This document shows, in pieces, positions 8,264 through 17,492 of a DNA stretch of 64,000 nucleotides (position 1 is its first letter; the number at the start of each line of letters is the position of its first letter). The notes under the pieces are model-generated. The model was given only the letters and a program-made list of their open reading frames with translations. It did no database searches and was not told the DNA's origin. The stretch is from Leadbetterella sp964489955 (GTDB lineage Bacteria > Bacteroidota > Bacteroidia > Cytophagales > Spirosomataceae), in assembly GCA_964489955.1 (NCBI GenBank), contig CAZBAV010000017.1, positions 1 through 64,000 of the forward strand. Reading direction: 5' to 3'. The position numbers were made by a program, and so were the translations under genes.

Positions 8264-11200
8264 ATGAAAGAATATTCAACCCAAGGACTCTATTCGCCCG
8301 ATTTTGAACACGACGCTTGTGGGATAGGATTTAGGGCACATTTGAAGGGAGGGAAATCGCACCAGATTGTAGCGGATGCCATAACTATGCTTGAACGTAT
8401 GGATCACCGCGGAGCCTGCGGTTGTGACCCCAATACAGGTGATGGAGCTGGTATTTTGCTCCAGATTCCACATGAATTTTTGTATGATGAATGTTTGGAG
8501 TTGGGTTTCCGTCTTCCAAGATTCGGCGAGTACGCTTTAGGGATGATTTTCTTCCCTTACAATGAAAAGCAAAGGAGAGACTGTAAAGAGATTATAAACC
8601 GTAAAATAGAGAAACTAGGCTTTACACTTTTAGGATATCGTAAAGTCCCTACGCAAAACGAAACGTTAGGGCAGGGTTCACTTTCTGTGGAGCCTTGGGT
8701 AGAGCAGGTTTTTATAAAAAAAGGAGATTACGATACCATTACGTTCGAACGTAAACTTTATGTCTTAAGACAAATTACCACCAAGCTTATACATGAGTCA
8801 GTGGGAGGATCAGAGGATAGTTTTTATTACAGTTCGTTAAGTAGTAAAACAGTTTCTTACAAGGGCCAGCTTACTACAGACCAGTTAAAGTATTATTTTC
8901 CTGATATTACTCAGCCCGATGTTATTTCGGCTTTTGCTATCGTGCATTCGCGTTTTTCTACCAATACATTTCCTTCTTGGAAGCTGGCCCAGCCGTTCCG
9001 TTATATCGCCCACAATGGAGAAATTAATACAGTAAAAGGTAATGTAAACTGGATTCGGGCTAATGAATCATCGCTTTATTCTGAGTTTTTTACAGAGAAA
9101 GAAATGCAGATGATTTTACCTATCTGTGAGCGTGGAAATTCAGATTCAGCACACTTGGATAATGCCATTGAGTTACTACATCTCTCGGGGCGGTCTTTAC
9201 CCCATGTGATGATGATGCTTATTCCTGAGGCATGGGAAGAGAATACTGCCATGGATCCCGTGAGGAGGGCGTTTTATGAGTTCCACTCGTCTATTATTGA
9301 GCCGTGGGACGGCCCGGCTTCTATATCTTTTACCGATGGTAAAATTGTTGGGGCTACCTTAGATAGAAATGGACTTAGGCCATCCAGATACTGGGTATTA
9401 AAAGATGATACGGTGGTTATGGCCTCCGAAGCAGGCGTATTGGATATAGATCCCGCAGACGTTTTGTACAAAGGCCGTTTACAGCCTGGTAAAATGTTTG
9501 TGGTAAATATGGAGGAGGGGAGGATTATACCGGATGAGGAGTTGAAAGCCGAAATCTGCGGACGTCACCCTTACCAACAGTGGCTAGACGAACATAAAAT
9601 CATGATAAATGATTTGCCAGAGTCTATACGCCCCTACACTAAATATAGTGAAGAAAGCTTGTTGAAAAGACAAATTTCAGCAGGTTTAACCACAGAAGAT
9701 CTCCGTATGATTTTAGCTCCAATGGCAAGTTCGGGAGCGGAAGCTATAGGTTCTATGGGTATTGATATTCCATTAGCGGTACTTTCTGAGCAGAGCCAGC
9801 ATATGTCTTCCTATTTTAAGCAGCTTTTTGCCCAAGTGACTAATCCGCCTATAGATTCCATCCGTGAGCGGTCTATCATGTCATTGATTTCTTTTGTTGG
9901 TGCTTCTGAAAATATACTTTCAGAGTCTCCTAAGCATTGTAGACAGGTGCAGCTAAACCAACCAGTCTTAACAATAAAGGAGTTCGATAAGCTGCGTTTT
10001 GTAGATTACGAGGGTTTCCAAGCCAAAACTATAAATATTTATTTCAATGCCGACTCGCCAAACCCGGCTCAGTCGCTGGAGTTTGCTTTGGGCAGAATTT
10101 GCAGGTATGCAGAAGATGCTATCCATGACGGTTTCGAAATTATTATCCTTTCCGACCGTGCTATAGACTCCGACCACGCACCTATTCCATCACTTATGGC
10201 AGTGGCGGCAGTACATCATTATTTAATCCGCAAAGGTTTAAGAGGTAAAGTGGGTCTTTTGGTAGAAAGTGGAGATATTTGGGAAACGCACCATTTTGCG
10301 ACACTTATAGGCTATGGAGCGTCAGGTATATGTCCATACATAGCGTTTGAGACCCTTTCTAGCATGAATGCTAAAGGCATGGTAGCGGGTGGGCACAGCG
10401 ATGAGACTTTGCACAAAAACTATATAAAGGCCGTAAATAAGGAGTTACTTAAGATATTCTCAAAAATGGGAATTTCCACCTTGGCTTCGTACCGCGGTGC
10501 ACAGATATTTGAGTGCCTTGGTTTGGGTCAAACGGTCATTGACAAATTCTTTACGGGGACCGTGTCTCGTATTGGAGGTATTGGAGTTGCTGAGATTGCC
10601 AAAGAATGTCTGATAAGACATGGTGTGGCATTCCCTAAAGTTCCTATTGATAGTGTTAAAAAGCTTGAAGTCGGTGGTGTGTACCAATGGAAGCACAGAG
10701 GAGAAAAACACCTTTTCAATCCAGATACTATCCATTTGCTTCAAGAGTCGGGCCGCTCTACAGATCCTGTAAGAGGATATGGTTTATTTAAGAAATATAC
10801 CAAAATCATGAATGAGCAGGCCGATAAGACCATGACCTTAAGGAGTTTGCTGAAATTCAAGGGAAAACAACCAATTTCTATAGAAGAAGTTGAGCCTATT
10901 GAAAATATTTTAAAGCGTTTTGCTACAGGAGCCATGTCTTTTGGTTCAATCTCTTGGGAAGCCCATACCACATTGGCTATTGCTATGAACCGTATAGGCG
11001 GGATGTCTAATTCGGGAGAAGGTGGAGAAGACGAAGTGCGGTATGAGGTTTTGCCAAACGGGGATAACCTAAACTCACGGATTAAGCAGGTTGCTTCCGG
11101 ACGTTTTGGGGTTACTTCGTACTATTTGAGCAATGCAGACGAGTTACAGATAAAGCTGGCACAAGGTGCAAAACCAGGTGAAGGTGGCCAATTACCAGGT

Positions 11201-12793
11201 CATAAAGTAGACGACTGGATAGGCCGAGTAAGGCACAGTACGCCAGGTGTAGGTTTGATTTCTCCACCGCCGCATCACGACATTTACTCTATAGAAGACT
11301 TGGCACAGCTCATATATGACTTAAAAAATGCCAATAGAGAAGCACGGATTTCCGTAAAGCTAGTGTCAGAAGCGGGAGTAGGTACCATAGCCTCAGGAGT
11401 AGCCAAAGCCCATGCAGACATGGTCTTAATTTCTGGTTATGATGGAGGTACAGGGGCCAGTCCCTTATCATCTATTCGTCATGCGGGTCTGCCGTGGGAG
11501 TTGGGTTTAGCAGAAACGCACCAAACATTGGTAAAAAATAAACTACGTGGCAGGATTACGGTTCAAACCGATGGTCAAATTCGTACCGGTAGAGATATCG
11601 TAGTGGCTACGCTTTTGGGAGCCGAGGAATATGGAGTAGCTACTGCTGCTTTAGTGGCCACAGGCTGTATTATGATGCGAAAATGCCATCTTAATACCTG
11701 TCCAGTAGGTGTAGCTACACAAAACAAAGAACTACGGGCTTTGTTTACAGGCAAGCCAGAGCATGTGGTAAATATGTTTACTTATATGGCTATGGAGGTG
11801 CGTGAAATTATGGCCGAGCTGGGCTTTAGAACCATAAATGAGATGGTGGGACAAAGCCAGCACTTGGTGGCTAGAAATACGCATGACCACTGGAAATTGA
11901 AGAATCTAGACCTCTCAAAAATATTATACAGGGAAGATGCAGACTCAGATGTGGCTTTGTACAAGCAAGAAGAACAAGATCATGGTATTAACCAAGTTCT
12001 GGACTGGACTTTGATAGAAAATGCAAAGGAGGCATTAGAATATCAGCTTCCTGTGCAGGGAGAATATCGGGTGAACAACCTTAACCGTTCTATTGGTGCA
12101 ATGCTTTCTAATGAGATTTCGAAGCGTTATAAAGGAGCGGGTTTACCAGATGGTACTATCACCAATAAGTTTTATGGTACGGCTGGACAGTCTTTTGGAG
12201 CGTTCTCTACCAAAGGTTTAAAGTTTATTTTAGAAGGAGATGCCAACGATTATTTCGGAAAAGGGCTTTGTGGTGCAGAACTGGTCGTGTATCCGCCTAA
12301 GGAGTCCACTTTTGTGGCGTCTGAGAATATGGCTGTAGGCAATGTGTCTTTTTACGGTGCCACTTCTGGTACAGCATATATTCGAGGAATGGCCGGTGAG
12401 CGTTTCTGCGTGAGAAATTCTGGTGCTAAAGTAGTAGTAGAAGGAATGGGAGACCATGGTTGTGAATACATGACTGGCGGTACAGTTGTGGTTTTGGGTG
12501 CTACAGGTCGGAACTTCGCAGCAGGTATGAGTGGCGGAGTTGCATTTATCTACGATCCAGATAAGAATTTTGCTACAAAATGTAATACCGAGATGGTGGA
12601 CCTAGATGAGCTGTGGGAAGAAGATGTGGAAATGCTAAAAGAAATGATTGGTAAGCATCACGAAAACACAAATAGTGATGTAGCTCATTATGTTTTAGAG
12701 CATTGGGCATCAGAGGTAGATCACTTCGTGAAGGTATTCCCTAGGGATTATAAGAATATCATCTTAAAACAAAGAGAAAAGATTGCTGTATAA
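8264..12793 (+). CDS. gltB: Glutamate synthase, large (alpha) subunit
   Basis: 1509 residues, the usual length. It transfers the amide nitrogen of glutamine to 2-oxoglutarate to give two glutamates. Order: a short 18-residue propeptide, an N-terminal class II amidotransferase domain whose nucleophile becomes Cys19 (HDACGIGF) after cleavage, a central domain, the FMN-binding synthase domain (SGEGGEDEVRY, KPGEGGQLPGHKV), the 3Fe-4S cysteines Cys1135, Cys1141 and Cys1146 (CIMMRKCHLNTCPVG), and the C-terminal glycine-rich beta-helix (GAMSFG-like and GxxGxYMTGGTVVVLG repeats). gltD follows 188 bases later on the same strand. The leader carries an operator-like dyad. Confidence 0.97.
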   Translation: MKEYSTQGLYSPDFEHDACGIGFRAHLKGGKSHQIVADAITMLERMDHRGACGCDPNTGDGAGILLQIPHEFLYDECLELGFRLPRFGEYALGMIFFPYNEKQRRDCKEIINRKIEKLGFTLLGYRKVPTQNETLGQGSLSVEPWVEQVFIKKGDYDTITFERKLYVLRQITTKLIHESVGGSEDSFYYSSLSSKTVSYKGQLTTDQLKYYFPDITQPDVISAFAIVHSRFSTNTFPSWKLAQPFRYIAHNGEINTVKGNVNWIRANESSLYSEFFTEKEMQMILPICERGNSDSAHLDNAIELLHLSGRSLPHVMMMLIPEAWEENTAMDPVRRAFYEFHSSIIEPWDGPASISFTDGKIVGATLDRNGLRPSRYWVLKDDTVVMASEAGVLDIDPADVLYKGRLQPGKMFVVNMEEGRIIPDEELKAEICGRHPYQQWLDEHKIMINDLPESIRPYTKYSEESLLKRQISAGLTTEDLRMILAPMASSGAEAIGSMGIDIPLAVLSEQSQHMSSYFKQLFAQVTNPPIDSIRERSIMSLISFVGASENILSESPKHCRQVQLNQPVLTIKEFDKLRFVDYEGFQAKTINIYFNADSPNPAQSLEFALGRICRYAEDAIHDGFEIIILSDRAIDSDHAPIPSLMAVAAVHHYLIRKGLRGKVGLLVESGDIWETHHFATLIGYGASGICPYIAFETLSSMNAKGMVAGGHSDETLHKNYIKAVNKELLKIFSKMGISTLASYRGAQIFECLGLGQTVIDKFFTGTVSRIGGIGVAEIAKECLIRHGVAFPKVPIDSVKKLEVGGVYQWKHRGEKHLFNPDTIHLLQESGRSTDPVRGYGLFKKYTKIMNEQADKTMTLRSLLKFKGKQPISIEEVEPIENILKRFATGAMSFGSISWEAHTTLAIAMNRIGGMSNSGEGGEDEVRYEVLPNGDNLNSRIKQVASGRFGVTSYYLSNADELQIKLAQGAKPGEGGQLPGHKVDDWIGRVRHSTPGVGLISPPPHHDIYSIEDLAQLIYDLKNANREARISVKLVSEAGVGTIASGVAKAHADMVLISGYDGGTGASPLSSIRHAGLPWELGLAETHQTLVKNKLRGRITVQTDGQIRTGRDIVVATLLGAEEYGVATAALVATGCIMMRKCHLNTCPVGVATQNKELRALFTGKPEHVVNMFTYMAMEVREIMAELGFRTINEMVGQSQHLVARNTHDHWKLKNLDLSKILYREDADSDVALYKQEEQDHGINQVLDWTLIENAKEALEYQLPVQGEYRVNNLNRSIGAMLSNEISKRYKGAGLPDGTITNKFYGTAGQSFGAFSTKGLKFILEGDANDYFGKGLCGAELVVYPPKESTFVASENMAVGNVSFYGATSGTAYIRGMAGERFCVRNSGAKVVVEGMGDHGCEYMTGGTVVVLGATGRNFAAGMSGGVAFIYDPDKNFATKCNTEMVDLDELWEEDVEMLKEMIGKHHENTNSDVAHYVLEHWASEVDHFVKVFPRDYKNIILKQREKIAV

Positions 12794-12981
12794 GGTTTTA
12801 CAATAGTTAGTCCTGTATTGATGAAGGGAGTCAGGTAGTAAATAGGTCTTAATTACCCCTCACTACTTGAATGGGTTAGATGAGAGCAATAGAATACTCT
12901 TAAATTGGTTTAATGTATTGAAAATAAATATTTTAGTTTTACTAGAGTAGTTTTTTTTCTACAAAGAAAAATTTTAGAACA

Positions 12982-14481
12982 ATGGGAAAGCCAAGTGGTT
13001 TTTTAGAAATAGAAAGAAAAGCAGCTCAAAAAAGAGCTGTAGATGAAAGAAAGAAGGACTATAAAGAGGTAGAACTTCCTTTTGATACGCTGCAAACTAC
13101 AGAGCAGGCCACACGCTGTATGGACTGCGGTGTGCCTTTTTGCCATAACGGCTGTCCGCTAGGAAACAACATTCCTGAGTTTAACGATGCCGTATATGAA
13201 GGTAACTGGGAATATGCGTTTAAGGTATTAGATAGTACCAATAATTTCCCTGAATTTACGGGTAGGATTTGTCCTGCACCTTGTGAGTCAGCTTGTGTAT
13301 TAGGTATCAATAAGAACCCAGTGGCTATAGAATACATAGAGAAATCTATTGTAGAAAAGGCTTATGAGGAAGGATGGGTAATACCTAAGCCACCAAAAAA
13401 ACGCTTGGAAGAAAAAGTAGCTGTAGTAGGTTCTGGACCAGCGGGTTTGGCTGCTGCCGCACAGCTAAATAAAGCTGGTTATAACGTAACCGTACTAGAA
13501 AGATCCGACCAACTTGGAGGACTTTTGCGTTACGGAATTCCTGATTTTAAACTAGAAAGTTATGTAATAGACCGTAGAATAGAGGTTTTACATCAAGAGG
13601 GGATAGAATTTAAAACAGGAGTTAACGTAGGAGTAAATTATAGTTTAGAGAAACTAAAAGAAGACTATGATGCGGTTTTGCTTACTACAGGTAGCACTAT
13701 TCCCCGCGACTTAGATATTCCCGGCCGTGATTTGAAGGGGGTGCATTGGGCCATGGATTACCTCACACAACAGAACCAAAGTATTTTAGAAAATAAAGGC
13801 TTTGAGGTTGATAAAACCCGTAACCACAGAGCAGAAGTTTACTCTGATGCCAGGATTTTAGCAACTGATAAGGATGTGTACGTAATTGGCGGTGGTGATA
13901 CCGGTGCAGACTGCGTGGGCACAGCAAACCGCCAAGGAGCTAAAGCTATCACGCAATTAGCTCATGGAGTGACGCCACCTGCAGAGCGTGATGCAAGTAC
14001 ACCATGGCCTATGTTTGAGTTCATGATGCGTACATCTTCATCACATGAAGAAGGTTGCGAAAGGCTTTGGGCTACGGTAACAAAAGAGTTTGTTGGCGAT
14101 GAAAATGGAAATCTCGTTGGAATACGTTTAGTAGACCGGATTTGGGATTTGGTTTCAGGTAAAATGGTAGCCCGTGATGTCCCAGAATCTGAGCGTGTTA
14201 TGAAGGCAGATTTGGCATTGCTTGCTATAGGTTTTACAGGGCCAGAAAACTTCATAGAGAATTTAAGATTAGATGTGCGTGGTAATATCTATACGGAAAA
14301 CTACCATACGTCGGAAAAAGGTATTTTTGCTGCGGGTGACTGTCGTCGAGGACAATCTCTTGTGGTTTGGGCTATTGCCGAAGGCCGTGAAGCCGCCCGT
14401 GCCATAGATGTATATTTGTCAGGTAGTTCTATGCTTGAAGCCAAAGAGGTAGGTATGGTAAGTGCGGGGTTTGTAGCCTAG
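12982..14481 (+). CDS. gltD: Glutamate synthase, small (beta) subunit
   Basis: 499 residues. The N-terminal region carries the 4Fe-4S cysteines (RCMDCGVPFCHNGCPLG and ICPAPCESAC), followed by an FAD-binding Rossmann motif (VVGSGPAGLAAAAQL, about 147-161) and an NADPH-binding motif (VIGGGDTGADCVG, about 300). It passes electrons from NAD(P)H to the large subunit. The 188-base gap after gltB is long for an operon and could hold a separate promoter, but I see no consensus element. A Rho-independent terminator follows its stop codon. Confidence 0.97.
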   Translation: MGKPSGFLEIERKAAQKRAVDERKKDYKEVELPFDTLQTTEQATRCMDCGVPFCHNGCPLGNNIPEFNDAVYEGNWEYAFKVLDSTNNFPEFTGRICPAPCESACVLGINKNPVAIEYIEKSIVEKAYEEGWVIPKPPKKRLEEKVAVVGSGPAGLAAAAQLNKAGYNVTVLERSDQLGGLLRYGIPDFKLESYVIDRRIEVLHQEGIEFKTGVNVGVNYSLEKLKEDYDAVLLTTGSTIPRDLDIPGRDLKGVHWAMDYLTQQNQSILENKGFEVDKTRNHRAEVYSDARILATDKDVYVIGGGDTGADCVGTANRQGAKAITQLAHGVTPPAERDASTPWPMFEFMMRTSSSHEEGCERLWATVTKEFVGDENGNLVGIRLVDRIWDLVSGKMVARDVPESERVMKADLALLAIGFTGPENFIENLRLDVRGNIYTENYHTSEKGIFAAGDCRRGQSLVVWAIAEGREAARAIDVYLSGSSMLEAKEVGMVSAGFVA

Positions 14482-14508
14482 TGCCTATTTTTTTAAATGA
14501 GGACTTAT

Positions 14509-14540
14509 AGAGGGGGACAGAGGAAATCCCCCTTTCTTTG
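14509..14540 (+). terminator. Terminator after gltD
   Basis: A perfect 7-bp stem AGGGGGA/TCCCCCT (14511-14517 with 14527-14533) with a 9-base loop, followed by a T-rich tail. It sits 30 bases after the gltD stop. Confidence 0.75.
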
Positions 14541-15003
14541 TTAATATAGTGCAACGTATTTTGGGGACTGACGCTTGTGGTGTTTTTCCCTATTTTTTTA
14601 GTGAATCGCTTGCAGTCACACCTATAAATATGGTGATTTGTTGCGATGGTATGGGAAATAACCTGTCGGTTGGATTGAACACCAATGTCATTCATCTTTA
14701 CTCCAGTTTTATCCAGAATAATATCCGAATACCCAGCATTCCGAGGGTAGGGGCTCCGAGTTATACAATTATGTTTCATATAGGCATTTATGGTGAAAAT
14801 TAATTACCAGCATAGTTTTATCGGGATTTGTTAAAATCGTAAGTTGGTAGAAGCTATAATTTTAATAACAATCTTTTTTGATAAGATTCGCTTGGCTATC
14901 AATGGAGTGCGTTTTTGGGTAAATAAATATCAATAAATACGAATTTTGTTCTACATAAAGGCGTTGTTTTTTTAGTTAAATATTTTAGTTTTTAAAATTT
15001 AAT
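14541..15003. other. Long intergenic region, content unidentified
   Basis: About 460 bases between the gltD terminator and the TonB-dependent receptor. Both strands have incidental open frames (14549-14803 plus, 14429-14779 minus) whose products look like no known family and overlap gltD or the terminator. I see no tRNA, no recognisable riboswitch core and no perfect TAnnTTTG. Part of it (about 14610-14650) can fold into a short hairpin. Confidence 0.5.
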
Positions 15004-17322
15004 ATGCTTAAAAAAACAATCTTTAGTCTGTTTTTGCTCCTTAGCTGTTCTGTGGCTTTCGCTGAGAATGCAGCAATCAAAGGAAAAGTCCAAGACTCTG
15101 CGGGAAAGCCTATTCCCGCTATTACGGTATCTGTTCTTAATACAGCACTGATAACAATCAGCGATGAGAATGGAGAATTTGTGTTTAGTGAGGTTAAGCA
15201 AACCAATCCTAGAATTCAGTTTCAGGGTGTGGGTTTTGCAACCAAAGTAGTTTCTGTAAATGAAGTATCGCAGCTTGTGGTTACCTTAGATTACAGCGAT
15301 AACAGTCTGGATGAGGTGGTAGTTACAGCTTCTAAAACAGAAGATAATGTACGTAATTTGCCTGCAGGTATCACAGTATTATCTGGGGAGCAAGTTAACA
15401 AAAGAAACATTTGGAATATCAAGGATTTAAGTGGAGTGGTACCATCTTTTTATGCGGCAAATCCTGGAGACAACCGTAATGTGGTGTCAGTGAGGGGTAT
15501 TGCTAACACTTCTTATAGTCCGGCTATTGGTACGTATGTAGATGGGGTCAGTCAGTTTAACTTAGACTCATACATTCCTGATCTTTGGGATGTGGAGAGA
15601 ATTGAAGTGGTAAGAGGGCCTCAAGGGCTTTTATACGGAAGGAATGCCATGGGTGGTGTGATAAACATCATCACAAAACAACCTACAAACCTTACAGAGG
15701 GAAGTGTGCAGTGGACCTCCGGAAACTTTGGAACCCATAGAGGTCAAGTGGCCTTGAGGACTCCTTTGGTAAAAGACAAAGTGTTTTTCGGCGTATCTGG
15801 TTTGGTACACAAGACAGACGGTTTTTATACAAATACATTCAATAATTCGCACTATGATAAGCAGAATCTGACCTCAGGAAACGCTTATCTAAAGTATCTT
15901 CCCCTTCATAATCTTTCTGCTACAATAAACTTAAAGCAAGTTTATAACAGAAATAATGGAGCTTTTCCACTTGTGATTGGGGATGCGTTTGAGAATCCGT
16001 ATAAACTGAACCAGAATGCTATTACAAAAATGGTAGATAACACAACTAATGCGTCTTTGAATCTTAATTATAGTCCAGGAAGTGTTGCAATCCAGTCTAT
16101 CACGGCTTTCCAGAAAAATCATAGATATTATAAAGACCCAATAGATGCAGATTTCTCTCCTTTGGATGCCATGAGTATTATCAATAATTATGGTAAGGAA
16201 TGGAATAAATCAGAAACCTGGACGCAGGAGTTTAGGGTTAGTCCAACCAAAAATCAAGAAGTAAGTTGGGCAGCAGGGGCATTTTTGTATACCAGCAATA
16301 GTCCTACTAAACAGGGCACATATTATGGAGCAGATGCAGGACTCTTAGGTTCACCAATGACCGATTTTATGACTATCAGTGCAGATAAGGCTAAAAACGA
16401 AGGCCTAGCTTTTTACGGGCAGGCGGGGTATAATCTTCATAAAGATTTAAAACTTGAAGTAGGTCTGCGTTATGATTACGAAAATTATACATTAGATTCA
16501 GAAGCTTCCATGATTTTGAGTCCAGACCAGATCAGTTCGTCTTCCGTGCGTATGAAAGGTAATTCCAATGCGTTTTCGCCATCGGCTAGTTTACGTTATA
16601 CACTAGATGCTAATACAAACCTTTATGGAACGTACACGAGAGGTTTTAGGCCTGGTGGCTTATCTAGAGACGCTGCCCTTACAGACTATTTTGAATTCTT
16701 GCCAGAGTACAGCAATAATTTCGAAGTTGGTTCTAAAAGCGTTTTCTTTAATAATAGATTAAGCTTAAATGCTGCGGCTTATTTGATAAAAGTGAATAAT
16801 GCACAAGTGCCTATGCTTATCATGCCACTTGGTTTGACCGTAACCCAAAACACTGGAGAATTGACCAGCAAGGGTATCGAGGTAGAAGCTCAGGCCGTAG
16901 TGACTAAGAATTTCAGAGTGGGATATACTTTTGCATATACGCATGCGAGATACGATAATTTGCTAATGGAAGACGATGAAACAAACACGCAGTTTGAAGG
17001 AAACCGTCCTTTATTTACGCCTGATTTTACATCTAATCTTACCGCTCAATATGAATATCCTGTAAGTGATGATCTGAAACTGAATGCAGGTGTAGACTGG
17101 AGGATTATTGGTAAGCAATTCTTTGATCTTAAGAATCAGATTTCTCAGGACAGCTACGGAATGTTAAATGCCCGTATAGGTGCGTCGTATAAAAAGTATA
17201 GCTTAAGTGTTTGGGGGCAAAACCTTAACGATAAGAAGTATATAGCTTATGCGTATAATTTTGGGGGAATCCATTTGGGAAAACCACTAAGCTTCGGAGC
17301 TACTTTACAAGTAGGTTTCTAA
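15004..17322 (+). CDS. TonB-dependent outer-membrane receptor
   Basis: 772 residues. A signal peptide (1-20, ending SVAFA) is followed by a carboxypeptidase-regulatory-like beta-sandwich (AIKGKVQDSAGKPIPAITV), a plug domain starting near residue 105 (LDEVVVTASKTEDNVRNLPAGITVLS, with IEVVRGPQGLLYGRNAMGG), and a beta-barrel that ends in the expected aromatic residue (LQVGF). The compact plug and the RGPQGLLYG motif are typical of receptors for siderophores or other small ligands rather than SusC-type glycan receptors. No SusD partner or transport operon is adjacent, so the substrate is open. It ends with its own terminator. Confidence 0.93.
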   Translation: MLKKTIFSLFLLLSCSVAFAENAAIKGKVQDSAGKPIPAITVSVLNTALITISDENGEFVFSEVKQTNPRIQFQGVGFATKVVSVNEVSQLVVTLDYSDNSLDEVVVTASKTEDNVRNLPAGITVLSGEQVNKRNIWNIKDLSGVVPSFYAANPGDNRNVVSVRGIANTSYSPAIGTYVDGVSQFNLDSYIPDLWDVERIEVVRGPQGLLYGRNAMGGVINIITKQPTNLTEGSVQWTSGNFGTHRGQVALRTPLVKDKVFFGVSGLVHKTDGFYTNTFNNSHYDKQNLTSGNAYLKYLPLHNLSATINLKQVYNRNNGAFPLVIGDAFENPYKLNQNAITKMVDNTTNASLNLNYSPGSVAIQSITAFQKNHRYYKDPIDADFSPLDAMSIINNYGKEWNKSETWTQEFRVSPTKNQEVSWAAGAFLYTSNSPTKQGTYYGADAGLLGSPMTDFMTISADKAKNEGLAFYGQAGYNLHKDLKLEVGLRYDYENYTLDSEASMILSPDQISSSSVRMKGNSNAFSPSASLRYTLDANTNLYGTYTRGFRPGGLSRDAALTDYFEFLPEYSNNFEVGSKSVFFNNRLSLNAAAYLIKVNNAQVPMLIMPLGLTVTQNTGELTSKGIEVEAQAVVTKNFRVGYTFAYTHARYDNLLMEDDETNTQFEGNRPLFTPDFTSNLTAQYEYPVSDDLKLNAGVDWRIIGKQFFDLKNQISQDSYGMLNARIGASYKKYSLSVWGQNLNDKKYIAYAYNFGGIHLGKPLSFGATLQVGF

Positions 17323-17349
17323 AAGTTATTATTTGCAATAAATTCATGG

Positions 17350-17383
17350 AATGGGCTGTCGGAAAAGATAGCCCATTTTTTAT
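17350..17383 (+). terminator. Terminator after the TonB-dependent receptor
   Basis: Stem AATGGGCT/AGCCCATT (17350-17357 with 17370-17377), 12-base loop, then a run of T. Confidence 0.8.
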
Positions 17384-17457
17384 TTATTTGAACAATCCAA
17401 TGTCGCTGATATGGTTGTCTACTATATTTTCTTTTGATAAAGTAGAGGTATTAAACA

Positions 17458-17485
17458 ATAAAGCCAACCGTACGGTTGGCTTTAT
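17458..17485. terminator. Palindromic terminator of the glutamate-synthase-like gene
   Basis: A perfect 28-base palindrome (ATAAAGCCAACCG and its complement around GTAC). It begins 8 bases beyond the stop codon of the minus-strand gene ending at 17493, and T-rich sequence follows on that strand. Confidence 0.75.
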
Positions 17486-17492
17486 AATATCA

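Noticed and set aside
14429..14803. Open frames on both strands downstream of gltD (84 and 116 codons)
   Set aside because: They overlap gltD or its terminator, encode no recognisable protein and lack promoters; most likely incidental.
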